The notes under the pieces: model-generated
Seen by the model: the letters and a program-made list of their open reading frames with translations, nothing else
What the model was told of the DNA's origin: nothing
Database searches by the model: none
Shown here: positions 42,705 through 52,429 of the stretch, one piece after another
Layout of the letters: every line of letters starts with the position of its first letter
Numbering within the stretch: the stretch's first letter is position 1
NCBI GenBank assembly: GCA_022606425.2
Contig: JAHDVF020000880.1
Location: 1-64,000, forward strand
Length of the DNA stretch: 64,000 nt
Reading direction: 5' to 3'
From: Lepidostoma basale
Taxonomy: Eukaryota; Arthropoda; Insecta; Trichoptera; Lepidostomatidae
Made by a program: the position numbers and the translations under genes

Positions 42705-42982
42705 TCTTTATATATATAATTCTTCTGTACGGATGTAGGTAGTAGAACATCTCTTAAACGGCTGGACCGATTTGACGAATTTTTTTGAGTGGATCCCTGA
42801 TTGTTTTTGATTCACAAATGGACTCAGGTGACTGTTAAAACCTTCTGGGATGTTCATTCCATGATTGAGTATATAGTTTATCATATTTTTTTTAAATACG
42901 AATATCGAAAAAACGTTTGCTAAACCAGCTAATAGCAGGCAACCCAACGTTCGGGCAGGACAACTTTTGTCGGGTCCGCTAG
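42705..42982 (+). mobile_element. Non-autonomous Helitron, complete
   Basis: Starts TCTTTATATATATAATTCTT preceded by A and ends 'gacaacttttgtcgggtccg' + CTAG followed by T, i.e. inserted between A and T. A short subterminal hairpin-capable stretch lies just before CTAG ('ggacaacttttgtcggg'). 278 bp, no Rep/helicase. Confidence 0.8.
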
Positions 42983-43084
42983 TTAAAAAATAATTATTAC
43001 ATCGATGGCGTTGTTTTAAATGCATTTGATTTAAAATAAGCACTTTCAGTACCTATAATTTTTACTTTTTCTGCATATGCATTA

Positions 43085-43410
43085 CTCAAAGGCAAAAGAA
43101 GGATGAAAGTAGAAAAAATGCAGTAGAAATGAGATCTCTTAGATAAACATGTGTAAAATCAGTGTATGATATATTTTCATTCGACCCTCATATTATGAGG
43201 GTCGAATGAAGATATAAGATGTGAATGCAGTGCGATTGAAAGTGTTATAAACAAAATAAAAAAAGGTGATTTAGGTGTATCCAACGTGGAAAGAATAAAT
43301 GAATAATTTTTTTTTTTCAAAAAGTGTATGTTAACGATGTAAACGGAAACTACAAATAGTGGAAGACCGAAAAAAACGTGGCACGATAAAATAAATCAAA
43401 TTTTGATTTA
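43085..43410 (+). mobile_element. LINE-A1 degraded copy
   Basis: KRRMKVEKMQ-type text from 'aaaagaaggatgaaagtaga', 'gcagtagaaatgagatctct', 'gtgtatgat', 'ggaagaccgaaaaaaacgtg', 'aaataaatcaaattt'. It lacks the 3' end block; the mariner lies 15 bp further. Confidence 0.7.
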
Positions 43411-43424
43411 TTTGAATATTAATA

Positions 43425-44714
43425 TTAGGTCCTTACATATGAAATTGGCGTTTTGTATGGGAGGAACATAAAGTTGATTTTTTTTTAATATAATATATTT
43501 ATTGAATCAAAGTATGTACCATTGCTATCTATGCACTTTTGCCATCTCATAGGTAGTTCATCGATCCCTTTACTAAAAAAACCATTCGGACGGGAATCAA
43601 TAAAATCTTTGAAGTCGGTTTGGACTGCCCCATCGGAGTTGAATTTTTTCCCTTGCAAGAAGTTATCCAAATTTCGAAAAAAAAAATAGTAATCTGTTGG
43701 GGCAAGGTCCGGAGAGTACGGTGGATGTCTTAGACATTCCAATTGAAGCTCTTCTAATTTGGTAGCCGTCTGTTGTGCAGTGTGTGGTCTAGCGTTATCA
43801 TGAAGCAGCAGTGGCCTAGAGCGATTAACCAGCCTCGGTTGTTTAGCAGCTAGCTTTTCCATCATGGTTTGCAGTTGCTGACAATAGACATCTGCCATAA
43901 TCGTCTGGCCAGATTTAAGAAAGCTGTAGTGAACGACACCAGCACTAGTCCACCAAACGCTCACAATTAACTTTTTTGGAGTCAATTTTCGCTTGGGGCA
44001 TGGTTTGGCTAGTTCGGCAGGGTTCAACCATTGCGATGAGCGCTTCCGATTATCATACAGGATCCACTTTTCATCACAGGTAATGATTCGATTCAAAATC
44101 CCTTCATTATTGTGCCGGTTGAGTAATGCAACGCAGCAGTCAACGCGCGTTTGTTGATTTGCTTCACTCAATTCGTGAGGTACCCACCTTTCAAGCTTTT
44201 TCACCTTCCCAATTTGCTTCAAGTGGATTAAAACAGTTTTATCACTAACACCGCAGCCTGCAGCTAACTCGGACGTGGTTTGCGATGGATCCGCTTCCAC
44301 AATAGCCTTCAATTCTTCGTTATCAACTTTGGTCTCCGGCCGTCCACGGGGCTTGTTCTGCAGGTCGAAATTTCCAGAACGAAAACGTTGGAACCAAAAA
44401 CGCACTGTGTTTTCTTTTGCGGCACCGTCGCCATACACATCATTAATCCTTCGAGCCGTTTCTGCAGCACTGGTGCCACGGTGGATCTCGTACTCGTAAA
44501 TAACGCGATATTTCAAGTTTTCCATTTTGTAAACTGAGTGACGCAAAGAAAAAAAACAATTGAGGAAAAAACAAATGAATTATAATTTTCGAAACACAAA
44601 TACTTGAGTAAATAGCTGTATAAATTTGAATTTGGAATTCCTAACCAATGAGAAGATATTTGAGATCAAAGTTGCCAGTACGGCAAAACGCCAATTTCAT
44701 ATGTAAGGACCTAA
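43425..44714 (-). mobile_element. Intact mariner element, 1290 bp
   Basis: 31-bp perfect TIRs begin TTAGGTCCTTACATATGAAA at both ends (43425-43455 and 44684-44714), flanked on each side by TA (43423-43424, 44715-44716). It contains one uninterrupted transposase gene on the minus strand. It sits between a decayed LINE-A1 and the tail of a SINE-A. Confidence 0.97.
43485..44525 (-). CDS. mariner transposase (DD34D), cecropia/Hsmar1-like
   Basis: Cut-and-paste transposase that would bind the element's own TIRs in the nucleus and move it to TA sites. The frame is open from 44546 (353 codons), but the second Met (MENLKYRV, at 44525) gives 346 residues, the usual mariner length, and is preferred. 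Numbering from the upstream Met: N-terminal paired helix-turn-helix region about 15-110 with a GRP hook (PRGRPE, about 66-71); linker motif WVPHEL at 121-126; catalytic D158 (ITCDEKW), D250 (LLLHDNARPHT) and D285 (YSPDLAPTDYY), the last two separated by 34 residues. The sequence is close in style to cecropia-subfamily mariners such as Hsmar1. One residue more than usual is present in the run of F after D285, at a poly-A tract. No stop or frameshift; all catalytic residues are present, so it may be active or only recently inactive. Confidence 0.95.
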   Translation of the reverse strand: MENLKYRVIYEYEIHRGTSAAETARRINDVYGDGAAKENTVRFWFQRFRSGNFDLQNKPRGRPETKVDNEELKAIVEADPSQTTSELAAGCGVSDKTVLIHLKQIGKVKKLERWVPHELSEANQQTRVDCCVALLNRHNNEGILNRIITCDEKWILYDNRKRSSQWLNPAELAKPCPKRKLTPKKLIVSVWWTSAGVVHYSFLKSGQTIMADVYCQQLQTMMEKLAAKQPRLVNRSRPLLLHDNARPHTAQQTATKLEELQLECLRHPPYSPDLAPTDYYFFFRNLDNFLQGKKFNSDGAVQTDFKDFIDSRPNGFFSKGIDELPMRWQKCIDSNGTYFDSINILY

Positions 44715-44716
44715 TA

Positions 44717-44966
44717 TTATTATTTCTATTTAGTTGAATCGCTCATTACATTATTACAGCGCCAGATAAATAGGTGTGAAGGGAATAGCTATCATATTGA
44801 TTCTCATGGCATGTCATGGGTAGCTAATCGATAGCTTTTTTTGTCACGTGAATTCTTTACCAGACCAAAGACAGTTTGACAATCACACTGCCATCGTCGG
44901 GAATCGAACCCGGGACCTTCGGTGTGGCAGTCAAAGCACTTACCACTCGGCCACCAAGGACGTATA
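44717..44966 (-). mobile_element. SINE-A, (AAT)n-tailed variant
   Basis: Minus strand: tail 'attatttctatttagttgaa', body 'tttgtcacgtgaattcttta', box B as GGGTTCGATTCCCGACGATG (inverse of 44893-44912), head 'ctcggccaccaagga'. The mariner inserted at the edge of its AT-rich tail. Confidence 0.88.
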
Positions 44967-45235
44967 AAAGTTTTATCTTTAAATATGCAGTTTTACAGTA
45001 CAAAATACTGAACATTTATCAACTTAAAAGGACAGATCTATAATAATTTTGTAAAAATGTTTTATCTTTAAAGAAAGAGGCTCTATAGCAGGACTTAATA
45101 CTGATTATTTATCAACGTTAAAGGACAAATCTATAACAATCATGTACACATGTTTTATCTTTAAACAGACAGTATAACATGACAAAATACTGAATATTTA
45201 TTAACGTTAAAGGATATAACTTTTAAGTATTATAT
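44967..45235 (+). repeat. ~91-bp tandem repeat, about three units
   Basis: 'ttttatctttaaa' starts units at about 44971, 45060 and 45153. Each carries 'aaatactgaa.atttat.aac' and 'aaaggacaaatctataacaa'-type text, with substitutions. No coding potential. Confidence 0.8.
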
Positions 45236-45636
45236 TACTAGAGCAATTGAGTATAGCACTTAAATTTATAAAAAAATACAATAAATAAGCTTTTGCAGTA
45301 TTCAACAATGCACTCGTGAATCATAAAAGTTGTTATAGAAAATAAATTGGGTTAAAATTGATTACATAGTCAACCCTTCGATTCGATGAAGTATTTCGAA
45401 AAATGTAACCTAATAAAATTGGAAACAATTTTGAAAAGCTGCAATATTCGCAAAACTTAATCGAGTGGCTATGAAACTTGAAGTAGAGCAAATGAGAGCT
45501 GCTCGTTATGAAATATATGATATTTACGCTTATTTCAATAAAGGAACTTGAAATATTTCATCAATATACATGTAATTTACGGGTGCAACATATGACAATC
45601 TACGAGTAGTTAGGGGTATAAAAATTATTTATTTTG
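45236..45636. other. AT-rich non-coding stretch
   Basis: Nothing recognised. Confidence 0.5.
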
Positions 45637-46065
45637 TTTCTTGAACACTGATGTAAACTTAATTTTAAATAATTTGAAAACGTCCGTTTTCTAGGAGTTG
45701 TTATATTTTACGAGGATGACATGCTTCGCCTTGCTAAGACGATATCAAATGTTGACATTTGAACTTTAGCAAAACAAAACGTGTATTTCTTATAAATCGT
45801 AATAAAACTTATTGATTGATTCTCGAACAATAATGTAAGACTCCACATTAAATAATTAACATTAATGAAAACGTCCATTTTCTAGAAGTTTTATTATATT
45901 GTATTTAATCGGAAAAACATGTTTCGCCTTGAATATACATTATTAAATGACATGTTTGATTATGGGAATGACATGGCCTTAGCAAGACGAAATATGAAAT
46001 CTCCATTAAATAACATAAAACTTCTCGAAAACAGATGTATTTGTTCATATTAATTATTTATTTTA
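45637..46065 (+). mobile_element. MITE-1, two adjacent copies
   Basis: Copy a (45637-45815): 'tttcttgaacactgatgtaa', 'gaaaacgtccgttttctagg', 'gatgacatgcttcgccttgc'. Copy b (45816-46065): 'ttctcgaacaataatgtaag', 'gaaaacgtccattttctaga', 'acatgtttcgccttgaatat', then 'aaaacttctcgaaaacagat'. Both are diverged fold-backs. Confidence 0.7.
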
Positions 46066-46440
46066 TAAAATAAAATAACCCCAATTTACGCATTTGTATC
46101 AATAGAAAATAAATATATAATGAAATTATTTGTAACTTTACCAAAGTATTGACAAATGAATGAATCAAAAATAACTTCAATGAAGTCACTTAACCGTCAC
46201 ACGCAGTAAGATCGAAGTGTTTCACAATAGTCAAGTCGAGTATTGATCACATTTTTGTCACAAAAACACAAAACTTTGCACCTTTTGTGGCTGTTTTTTC
46301 GCAAGTCTGCAATCGGGCATGGGTTATTCGTAATGTTCACTCGTGCTTCGTTACGTGGAGACCCGTTGCACCGGGAAATATGCAACCGTCTGCAAAGAGA
46401 GTTTGAGCGAATACTGGAAATGATAAAAGAAAGTTGTTGG
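46066..46440. other. Unassigned sequence
   Basis: Plus-strand text RLQREFERILEMIKESCWF lies at 46387-46443 just before the exon-like patch, without clear homology. Confidence 0.4.
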
Positions 46441-46454
46441 TTCATTTCATTCTC

Positions 46455-46555
46455 AGGTGTTGTGTAAACGTAAACACGGCGTGATGCTATGGTCGCCGGC
46501 GGCATACGCGGTAGCGGACCAGGGCAGCTGGAAGGAGAAGAATTTGTCATTTCGA
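46455..46555. other. GC-rich exon-like island, strand uncertain
   Basis: Plus strand: acceptor-like 'tcatttcattctcag' precedes VLCKRKHGVMLWSPAAYAVA then DQGSWKEKNLSF. Minus strand: acceptor-like 'aaattcttctccttccag' precedes LPWSATAYAAGDHSITPCLR then LHNT and a stop. The minus reading has the higher GC3. No convincing donor on either strand. No repeat family matches. Possible terminal or internal host exon. Confidence 0.35.
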
Positions 46556-46707
46556 AAATTCCGTGAATCTTTTAGTGCGGTTATCTGGTTACAATTATTA
46601 ACTCAAAAGACAAGTTTATTAACTCAAAAGACACTACAAACAGCAAATTAAAGGCATGTTATGTATGTAGTTCGTTTATCTTCAGTCTTTCGAGATTTTA
46701 ATCCCAA

Positions 46708-46985
46708 TTAGTTAAAGTCAACAATTATTAATTAATACGAATGAAAACGTCAGTTTTTTAGAAGTTTTATTATATTTTATGGAAATGACATGTTTCGCCC
46801 TTCGAAGGCATTATCAAATGTCTTAGAAGGGCACAAATGACATTTGATAATGCCTTAGAAGGGCAAAACATGTCATTCCTATAAAATACAATAAAACTTC
46901 TAGAAAACTGACTTACTGTTTTCTGTTTTCATTCGTATTAATTATTTAATATGAAGTTTTAAATCATTGTTCAAGAAACAATAAA
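46708..46985. mobile_element. MITE-1 reference copy (fold-back)
   Basis: Starts TTAGTTAAAGTCAACAATTA and ends GTTCAAGAAACAATAAA. The core is a ~90-bp inverted repeat: 'attaatacgaatgaaaacg', 'tagaagttttattatatttt', 'atgacatgtttcgcccttcg' on the left and their reverse complements on the right, meeting at 'atgtcttagaagggcacaaa'. No ORF. The same ends occur at 52056-52314. Confidence 0.85.
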
Positions 46986-47069
46986 CCAATTAATTTAGAT
47001 TTTATGTACTCTCATAGGAGTATTATTTTTCTTATTCTCAGCCAATTTTGCTACACTGCAGTCAATGAC

Positions 47070-47530
47070 TTCCTTCTTCTTTCGATGCCGTGTCAGGTAC
47101 CCCCAACGTTGGCGATCACTGCAGCAAAAGCATTTCTATCCTGCGCCACTTGGAACAGGTTTTGAACTCTTGTTATTCCTGTCCACTCTTTGATGTTCCG
47201 CAGCCAGGACAGCTGCCTTCTACCAGCTGCTAACTCCCCGACGTCCCTCCACTTTACCCATTAACATCCGGTGGTATTTTTCTCCCCTTAGCACATGACC
47301 CAAATATGAGACCTCTCTAATTTTCACACTCGACAACAGATCTCTATTGGCTCTGGCTCTCTGTAGTACGTCTGCATTAATGACCCTATCGGTCCACGGT
47401 AAACGGAGCATTCTGCGGTATATCCACATCTCGAACGCTTCCAACCGGTTCATTACATTCACTTTCAGAGTCCAGGTTTCGCAGCCAAATAGTAGAACAG
47501 ACCATATATAACATTTAATCATTCTTTGCA
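47070..47530 (-). mobile_element. LINE-Y 3' ORF end
   Basis: Minus strand: MQRMIKCYIWSVLLFGCETW, TLKVNVMNRLEAFEMWIYRR, MLRLPWTDRVINADVLQRAR, DLLSSVKIREVSYLGHVLRG, then a small deletion (LLRLI missing), GRRGVSSW with frameshift, and the IANVG / GTACCTGACACGGCATCGAA end with (GAA)n. Very similar to 16995-17460. Confidence 0.85.
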
Positions 47531-47559
47531 TAATAACTCTTCAAAGGTTTTTTATTTTG

Positions 47560-47845
47560 GGAAATCTGTTGCCATCTACGACCCTCAAGTTGGATAATAT
47601 CATCCGTTCACATTTTTTCTGGTCTTTCTAAGCCTCCTTTGTTGTTCCAAGGCATATGCGAGTACTTCAGGATTCAAGTGACCACCTGAGCTCATTCTGT
47701 CTTGCCACATGTTTCGCCCACTGACATTTTTGATTTGCTGTTCTTTCTGCGATGTCGACTACCTTTGTTCGACGTCTTATCTCTTCATTTCTAATTTTAT
47801 CACGGAGACTGACGCTCAACGTGTGTCTTTCCGTTGCTCGCCCTT
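47560..47845 (-). mobile_element. LINE-B 3' fragment
   Basis: Minus strand: RATERHTLSVSLRDKIRNEE, IRRRTKVVDIAERTANQKCQ, WAKHVARQNELRWSLES, KKCERMILSNLRVVDGNRFP. RTE-type C-terminus, abutting LINE-Y. Confidence 0.75.
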
Positions 47846-48259
47846 ATTACGAAATTTAATTAAGAGCACATAGTACTCGTAGTATTTATCTATTTATCAT
47901 TTGTACGAATATGTAGAAAAGAGTGTGGATTTAAATCTCTGAAAAAGTCAGTAAGATTATTTTTCTTGACAAAACTTATGATGGAATGAATGAGTAAACT
48001 GAAATATATATTCACAAATGCTTTGTTTGAAGATGAAGAATTTGTAATAAGAAAATCATAAGGATTATCTTCGTTTTTTTTAATGACTAACATTTTATTA
48101 TGTATAAACGAAAATAAACATATTCATCTGTAATTATCCCTTCAGCGTTTATAATGCCAGATAAATAACATTGGTAATTGATGATTGTGTTTTTTATTTT
48201 GTAAATTATAATAAATTATAAAATAAATGCAATTGTTTAATTTATTTAACAGAGGTTTT
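47846..48259. other. Unassigned AT-rich sequence
   Basis: Nothing recognised. Confidence 0.5.
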
Positions 48260-48428
48260 TATTATACTTAGGAAATTGAAAATAACTTCGTTTAATCCAC
48301 AAAATATTGAAATCCACGACATGTTTCGGAGGATACCTTCATCTTCAGGTGTAAAAATATAATAAAAACTAAACAAAGAAAGACTAATATAAAAACCCAT
48401 TTAAAATTCGATACAATAATTCAAATTT

Positions 48429-50457
48429 AACTAACTAACTAACTAACCATCACGCCGTCTCCCCGAAGGGGTAGGCAGAAAGAATGGACTGCCACACCTT
48501 TCTTTCCTGACATATTTCTCTCGCTTCCTCAACATTCATACATCGTGTCATGCACGCGTCGATTTCTCTGACTCCTCACATGGCCGACATTCAATATTTG
48601 ATTTATTTGATCGTGCCACGTTTTCCTCGGTCTTCCTCTATTTCTGGTTCCATTTACATCATTAACATATAATTTTTTTACCATCTTTCTTCATTCATTC
48701 TTTCCATATGTCCAAACCATCTTAATGATCCTTTCATTATTTTGTTCATGACACCATTCGCACCGCATTCACTTCTTATATTTTCATTCGACACTCTATC
48801 ATACACAGAATATCCACACATTCGTCTAAGAGATCTCATTTCTACTGCATTTATTCTACTTTCATCCTTCCTTTGCCAGTTCCATGCTTCGCTTCCATAC
48901 ATAAGGGCCGGTAGAAGAACACCTTTGTGCACTGCCATTCTAGCTTTTTTGGATAGGTTTTTGTTTGCGATGACAACTTTAAGTGCACCATTCACTTTGT
49001 TGCCTGCCCCAACCCTTCTTTCAATATCCCTCTCCACTCTCCCATCTCTTGTAAACATACTACCTAAATACACAAACTCAACTACTTGATCTAAGTTTTC
49101 ACCATTCACGCTAATGTTGCAGACTGTCGTGGTTTCTTCCTTTTCAAAAATCATTACCTTGGACTTATTAACATTCATCATCAGATCATTTCGCATGCAT
49201 ACCTCATACATACAATTCACCAGGACTTGTAGTTCATGCTCGTTGTCAGCAAGTAGGACAGCGTCATCCGCATACAAGAGACAGCTTACTGACACTCCGC
49301 TCATTTTGGCACCTACATCCAACCCTTTCAGCTCTCTCATACAATTGTCCATATACAGATTAAATAACCACGGGGACATTACGCAACCTTGTTTGACACC
49401 TTTATTGATATCAAACCAGGCTGTAAGATCTCCATTTACTCTGACACTAGCAGTGCTTTCCGTGTATAGTGACTTAATGGCCGTGATCAGTTTTGTACTT
49501 ATTCCATATTCAGACAATATTTTCCACAACTTTTCTCTATTAACGTAATCAAATGCTTTTTGTAAGTCGACAAATGCACAGAAAAGTTTGCGATTTTTGG
49601 CCAGAAACTTCTCTGTCAATGTACGAAGTCCAAAAATTTGATCCATACATCCTCTGCCATTCATAAAGGCACCTTGCACATCCCAAACTTTGTCACTCGT
49701 CAATTTTCTTACTCTTTCTATTAAAATTCTGCCATAGACTTTACCAACGACACTCAAAAGACTAATAGCTCTGTGGTTTCCACATTCCATACGCGATCCT
49801 TTTCCTTTGTACAGGGGCATAATTACTGCTCTCCTCCAGTCTAGCGGCGTATATCCCTCCTCCAAGCACTGGTTAAATAACTTACATAACCATGTAGAAA
49901 CCACTTCGCCACCGCTTTTAATAAAGTCTATGGCAATACAATCAAACCCAACAGCTTTTCCACTTTTCATTGCACTCACGGATCTTTTCATCTCATTCGT
50001 ACTTATTTTTTCAATATTATCATTCATAGGTCCCGCACTCGCACTAGCTGTCATATTTTCGATCACGCTTGTATCACCACCATACATCTCCTTAAAATAT
50101 TCCATCCATCTTTCTTGTATGATCTTACTCTCCGTTAACATTCTTCCCTCGTTGTCTAAAATGTTTGTCATTTTGAGCCCTTCTTCCTCCTTCAGCTTTT
50201 CTTTCCGCGCTTTCACTACCGACTTCACTCTCTTCTTGCATACCTTATACAAATCTTTTGCTCTTTCATACTTAACTCTGTCATTCTTATTTATCGACAA
50301 CATATTCAACCAAGCATCTTTCTTCTCTTTAACAGCAATCTTTACGTCATCATTCCACCATGCATCCCCTTTCCTTCTTCCTTGTACACACACACCACAC
50401 GATTCTTTCGCTGATTCACACAAACTCTCCTTCAAGTATTTAAGAATTAACAATTAA
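48429..50457 (-). mobile_element. LINE-A1, longest copy (~2 kb)
   Basis: From the (TTAG)4 tail at 48429 to about 50457. It includes reverse transcriptase, the C-terminal module and 3' end block CCCCGAAGGGGTAGGCAG. 5' truncated: the endonuclease domain is not present. The exact 5' edge is uncertain within 50454-50488. Confidence 0.9.
48678..50453 (-). pseudogene. LINE-A reverse transcriptase (5'-truncated, 3' frameshift)
   Basis: A 591-codon frame. Residues 1-120: basic linker (DAWWNDDVKIAVKEKKDAWL). RT from about 160: KAVGFDCIAIDFIK (166-179), GNHRAISLLS (225-234), QGAFMNGRG (260-268), block A AFVDLQKAFD (293-302), block B NKGVKQGCVMSPWLFNLY (350-367), block C LLYADDAVLLA (392-402) with the catalytic Asp pair, block D NVNKSKVMIF, block E FVYLGSMFT. 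C-terminal module 518-591 (LMYGSEAWNW...IRSEC). The frame ends at MNEERW because one A is missing compared with MNEERMVKKLYVND in other copies; the remainder is encoded in another frame to 48435. It would copy element RNA at a nicked target (target-primed reverse transcription). Missing the endonuclease half, so not autonomous. Clade among RTE/CR1/Jockey-like LINEs not assigned. Confidence 0.9.
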
Positions 50458-50690
50458 CAAATACTTATAACAAAAAGCCCAGGTTAATTTTTAAATTTGA
50501 ATTATTGTATCGAATTTTAAATGCGTTTTTATATTAGTCTTTCATTGTTTAGTTTTTTTTTACACCTGAAGATGGAGGTATCCTCCGAAACTTGTCGTGT
50601 TTTTTAATATTTTGTGGATTAAACAAAGTTATTTTCAATTTCCTAAGTATTTTACTATGGAATTCCACAGTGTTAATGCCTTAGCGTTCA

Positions 50691-52055
50691 ATAAGTTGAG
50701 GTTTTTATTTATATAAAATATATTCTCTTTTGAGAATGCACATGCGAGGCGAAGGAAATTTGTGACTAATTATATATTTTTGATTAAATAAAATTCTTTG
50801 TATTAAAAAAATAACAATCGCGTTTAATTTATAATTTAACAACATAAATATAATAATTGGGGTATAATGTTTTCACACTATGGATTAAATATTTAAGAAT
50901 TAGGAACTCCTAAAAGATAACTGGAATTGAAGAGTTTATATTAAATGATATGCTTGATAAAATGTCCAAAATACCTTGTTTATGGTATTCACAACATTCT
51001 GGTATTTTTATGGGTAAATAATGCACACTTTGATTGCGACACTTTAAGGTTTTGTCCCATCCAACCTACCTTGTATTAAAATTAGTGGTTTTGTTACGTT
51101 TGCCTACCTTGACCGCTGGAAAAACCTACTCATCTTGACTTTTGATGTTTAATTATTGCGCAATATAATTTCATAATTTAAGCAAAACACAATGAGGTAA
51201 CATGTTACATAATATATAAGCAAGAATTATTATATTTTTAAGCAAATAAGACTGAAACAAAATTAAACTTTTAGAAAAACTTACAGAATTAAAAAAAAAT
51301 TGAATATTCTTTTGTTTAAAGAAAAGTGGCGTATATTTAAAAACGTTGATTATATTTAATTATTAAGAAAAAAAGTTTTTTTACTGCAGTTTTCAAAATA
51401 AATTTTCAAAACACAATTTTATCTCAATTCGTAATTCAGTAACCTCTCCTATAACCTTCTAGAAGAAATAGGTTCAATAATCTATAACCCTATATAATCG
51501 AAAAAAAGACTCATCAGAATATAAATAAATTTATTTTTCATATATAATAACAATATTTTCATAACAAAAACTGCATAACATGGATATTTCTAACAAATTT
51601 AAAAGTTAAAAAAATATCAAATCGCTCAAAGTCAAATTTTTTAAACTATCACCGTTCCTTTTGAGAAAAAAACTTAACATTTTATAGTTAGAGACCACAT
51701 TTTTTAATGGTAATTCGGTGGCGCCATCTCTTATGTATTATATGATATATGTAAAACATTATATAATTTTGAGTATTCATAAAATTTTATGTGTTTGTGC
51801 GGGTATAGCCTAGGAGGACGGATGTTGACCTTCAACGCCATCTAAATTTGGTTTGGTCCAAAACGCCTTTTCAGATCTCTTCACATCTCATTGTTTCAGA
51901 AAATAATTAATATGTTTTTATTCATTTTACCATAACTGTGCAAAACATATGATACTATACGGAATTTTTATTAAACTTTGTTTACAATAAATCAGTTAAT
52001 TATTTTGTAAGGAATAATTCATATTCAAATAATGTGTTCAAACATGATACAGAAT
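50691..52055. other. ~1.4 kb AT-rich sequence
   Basis: No gene, tail or TIR recognised. Confidence 0.6.
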
Positions 52056-52314
52056 TTAGTTAAAGTCAACAATTATTAATTAATACGAATGAAACAGTTT
52101 GTTTTCTAGAAGTTTTATTATATTTTAATGGGAATGACATGTGTCGCCTTTCTAAGGGATTTTTAAAAATATTATACTTTATGTAATGCCTTAGTAAAGT
52201 GAAGCATATCATTTTTATAAAATAAAATATAATAAAGCTTCCAGGAGCAAAATTCTTAATTCGTATTAATTATTGAATATGTAGTTTTACATCATTGTTC
52301 AAGAAACAATAAAT
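52056..52314. mobile_element. MITE-1 copy
   Basis: Same ends as 46708-46985 (TTAGTTAAAGTCAACAATTA ... GTTCAAGAAACAATAAA). The centre is diverged ('gacatgtgtcgcctttctaa', 'atgccttagtaaagtgaagc'). Confidence 0.85.
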
Positions 52315-52429
52315 CAACAATTATAATTTTCATGTGTGTTATATTTTCCTAACCGAGTTCGTAACATTTAAATAGAGAAGTAAAAAAAAATGTATTTCAT
52401 AAAAATGTACAAGATTGAAAATTCTAAAT

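Larger units (their letters stand above)
48260..50690. mobile_element. MITE-2 fold-back element split by LINE-A
   Basis: Left arm 48260-48428 ('ggaaattgaaaataacttcg', 'cgacatgtttcggaggatac', 'cttcatcttcaggtgtaaaa', 'cgatacaataattcaaattt') is the reverse complement of 50488-50655. The LINE-A copy occupies the centre of the palindrome. The right arm also matches 28153-28310. Confidence 0.85.

Noticed and set aside
45060..45235. CRISPR-like spaced repeats
   Set aside because: The ~91-bp period repeats have no constant repeat/variable spacer structure, and the sequence is eukaryotic.
49807..50457. 216-codon plus-strand ORF opposite the RT
   Set aside because: Antisense shadow of the LINE-A RT frame, low-complexity S/F/L-rich translation.
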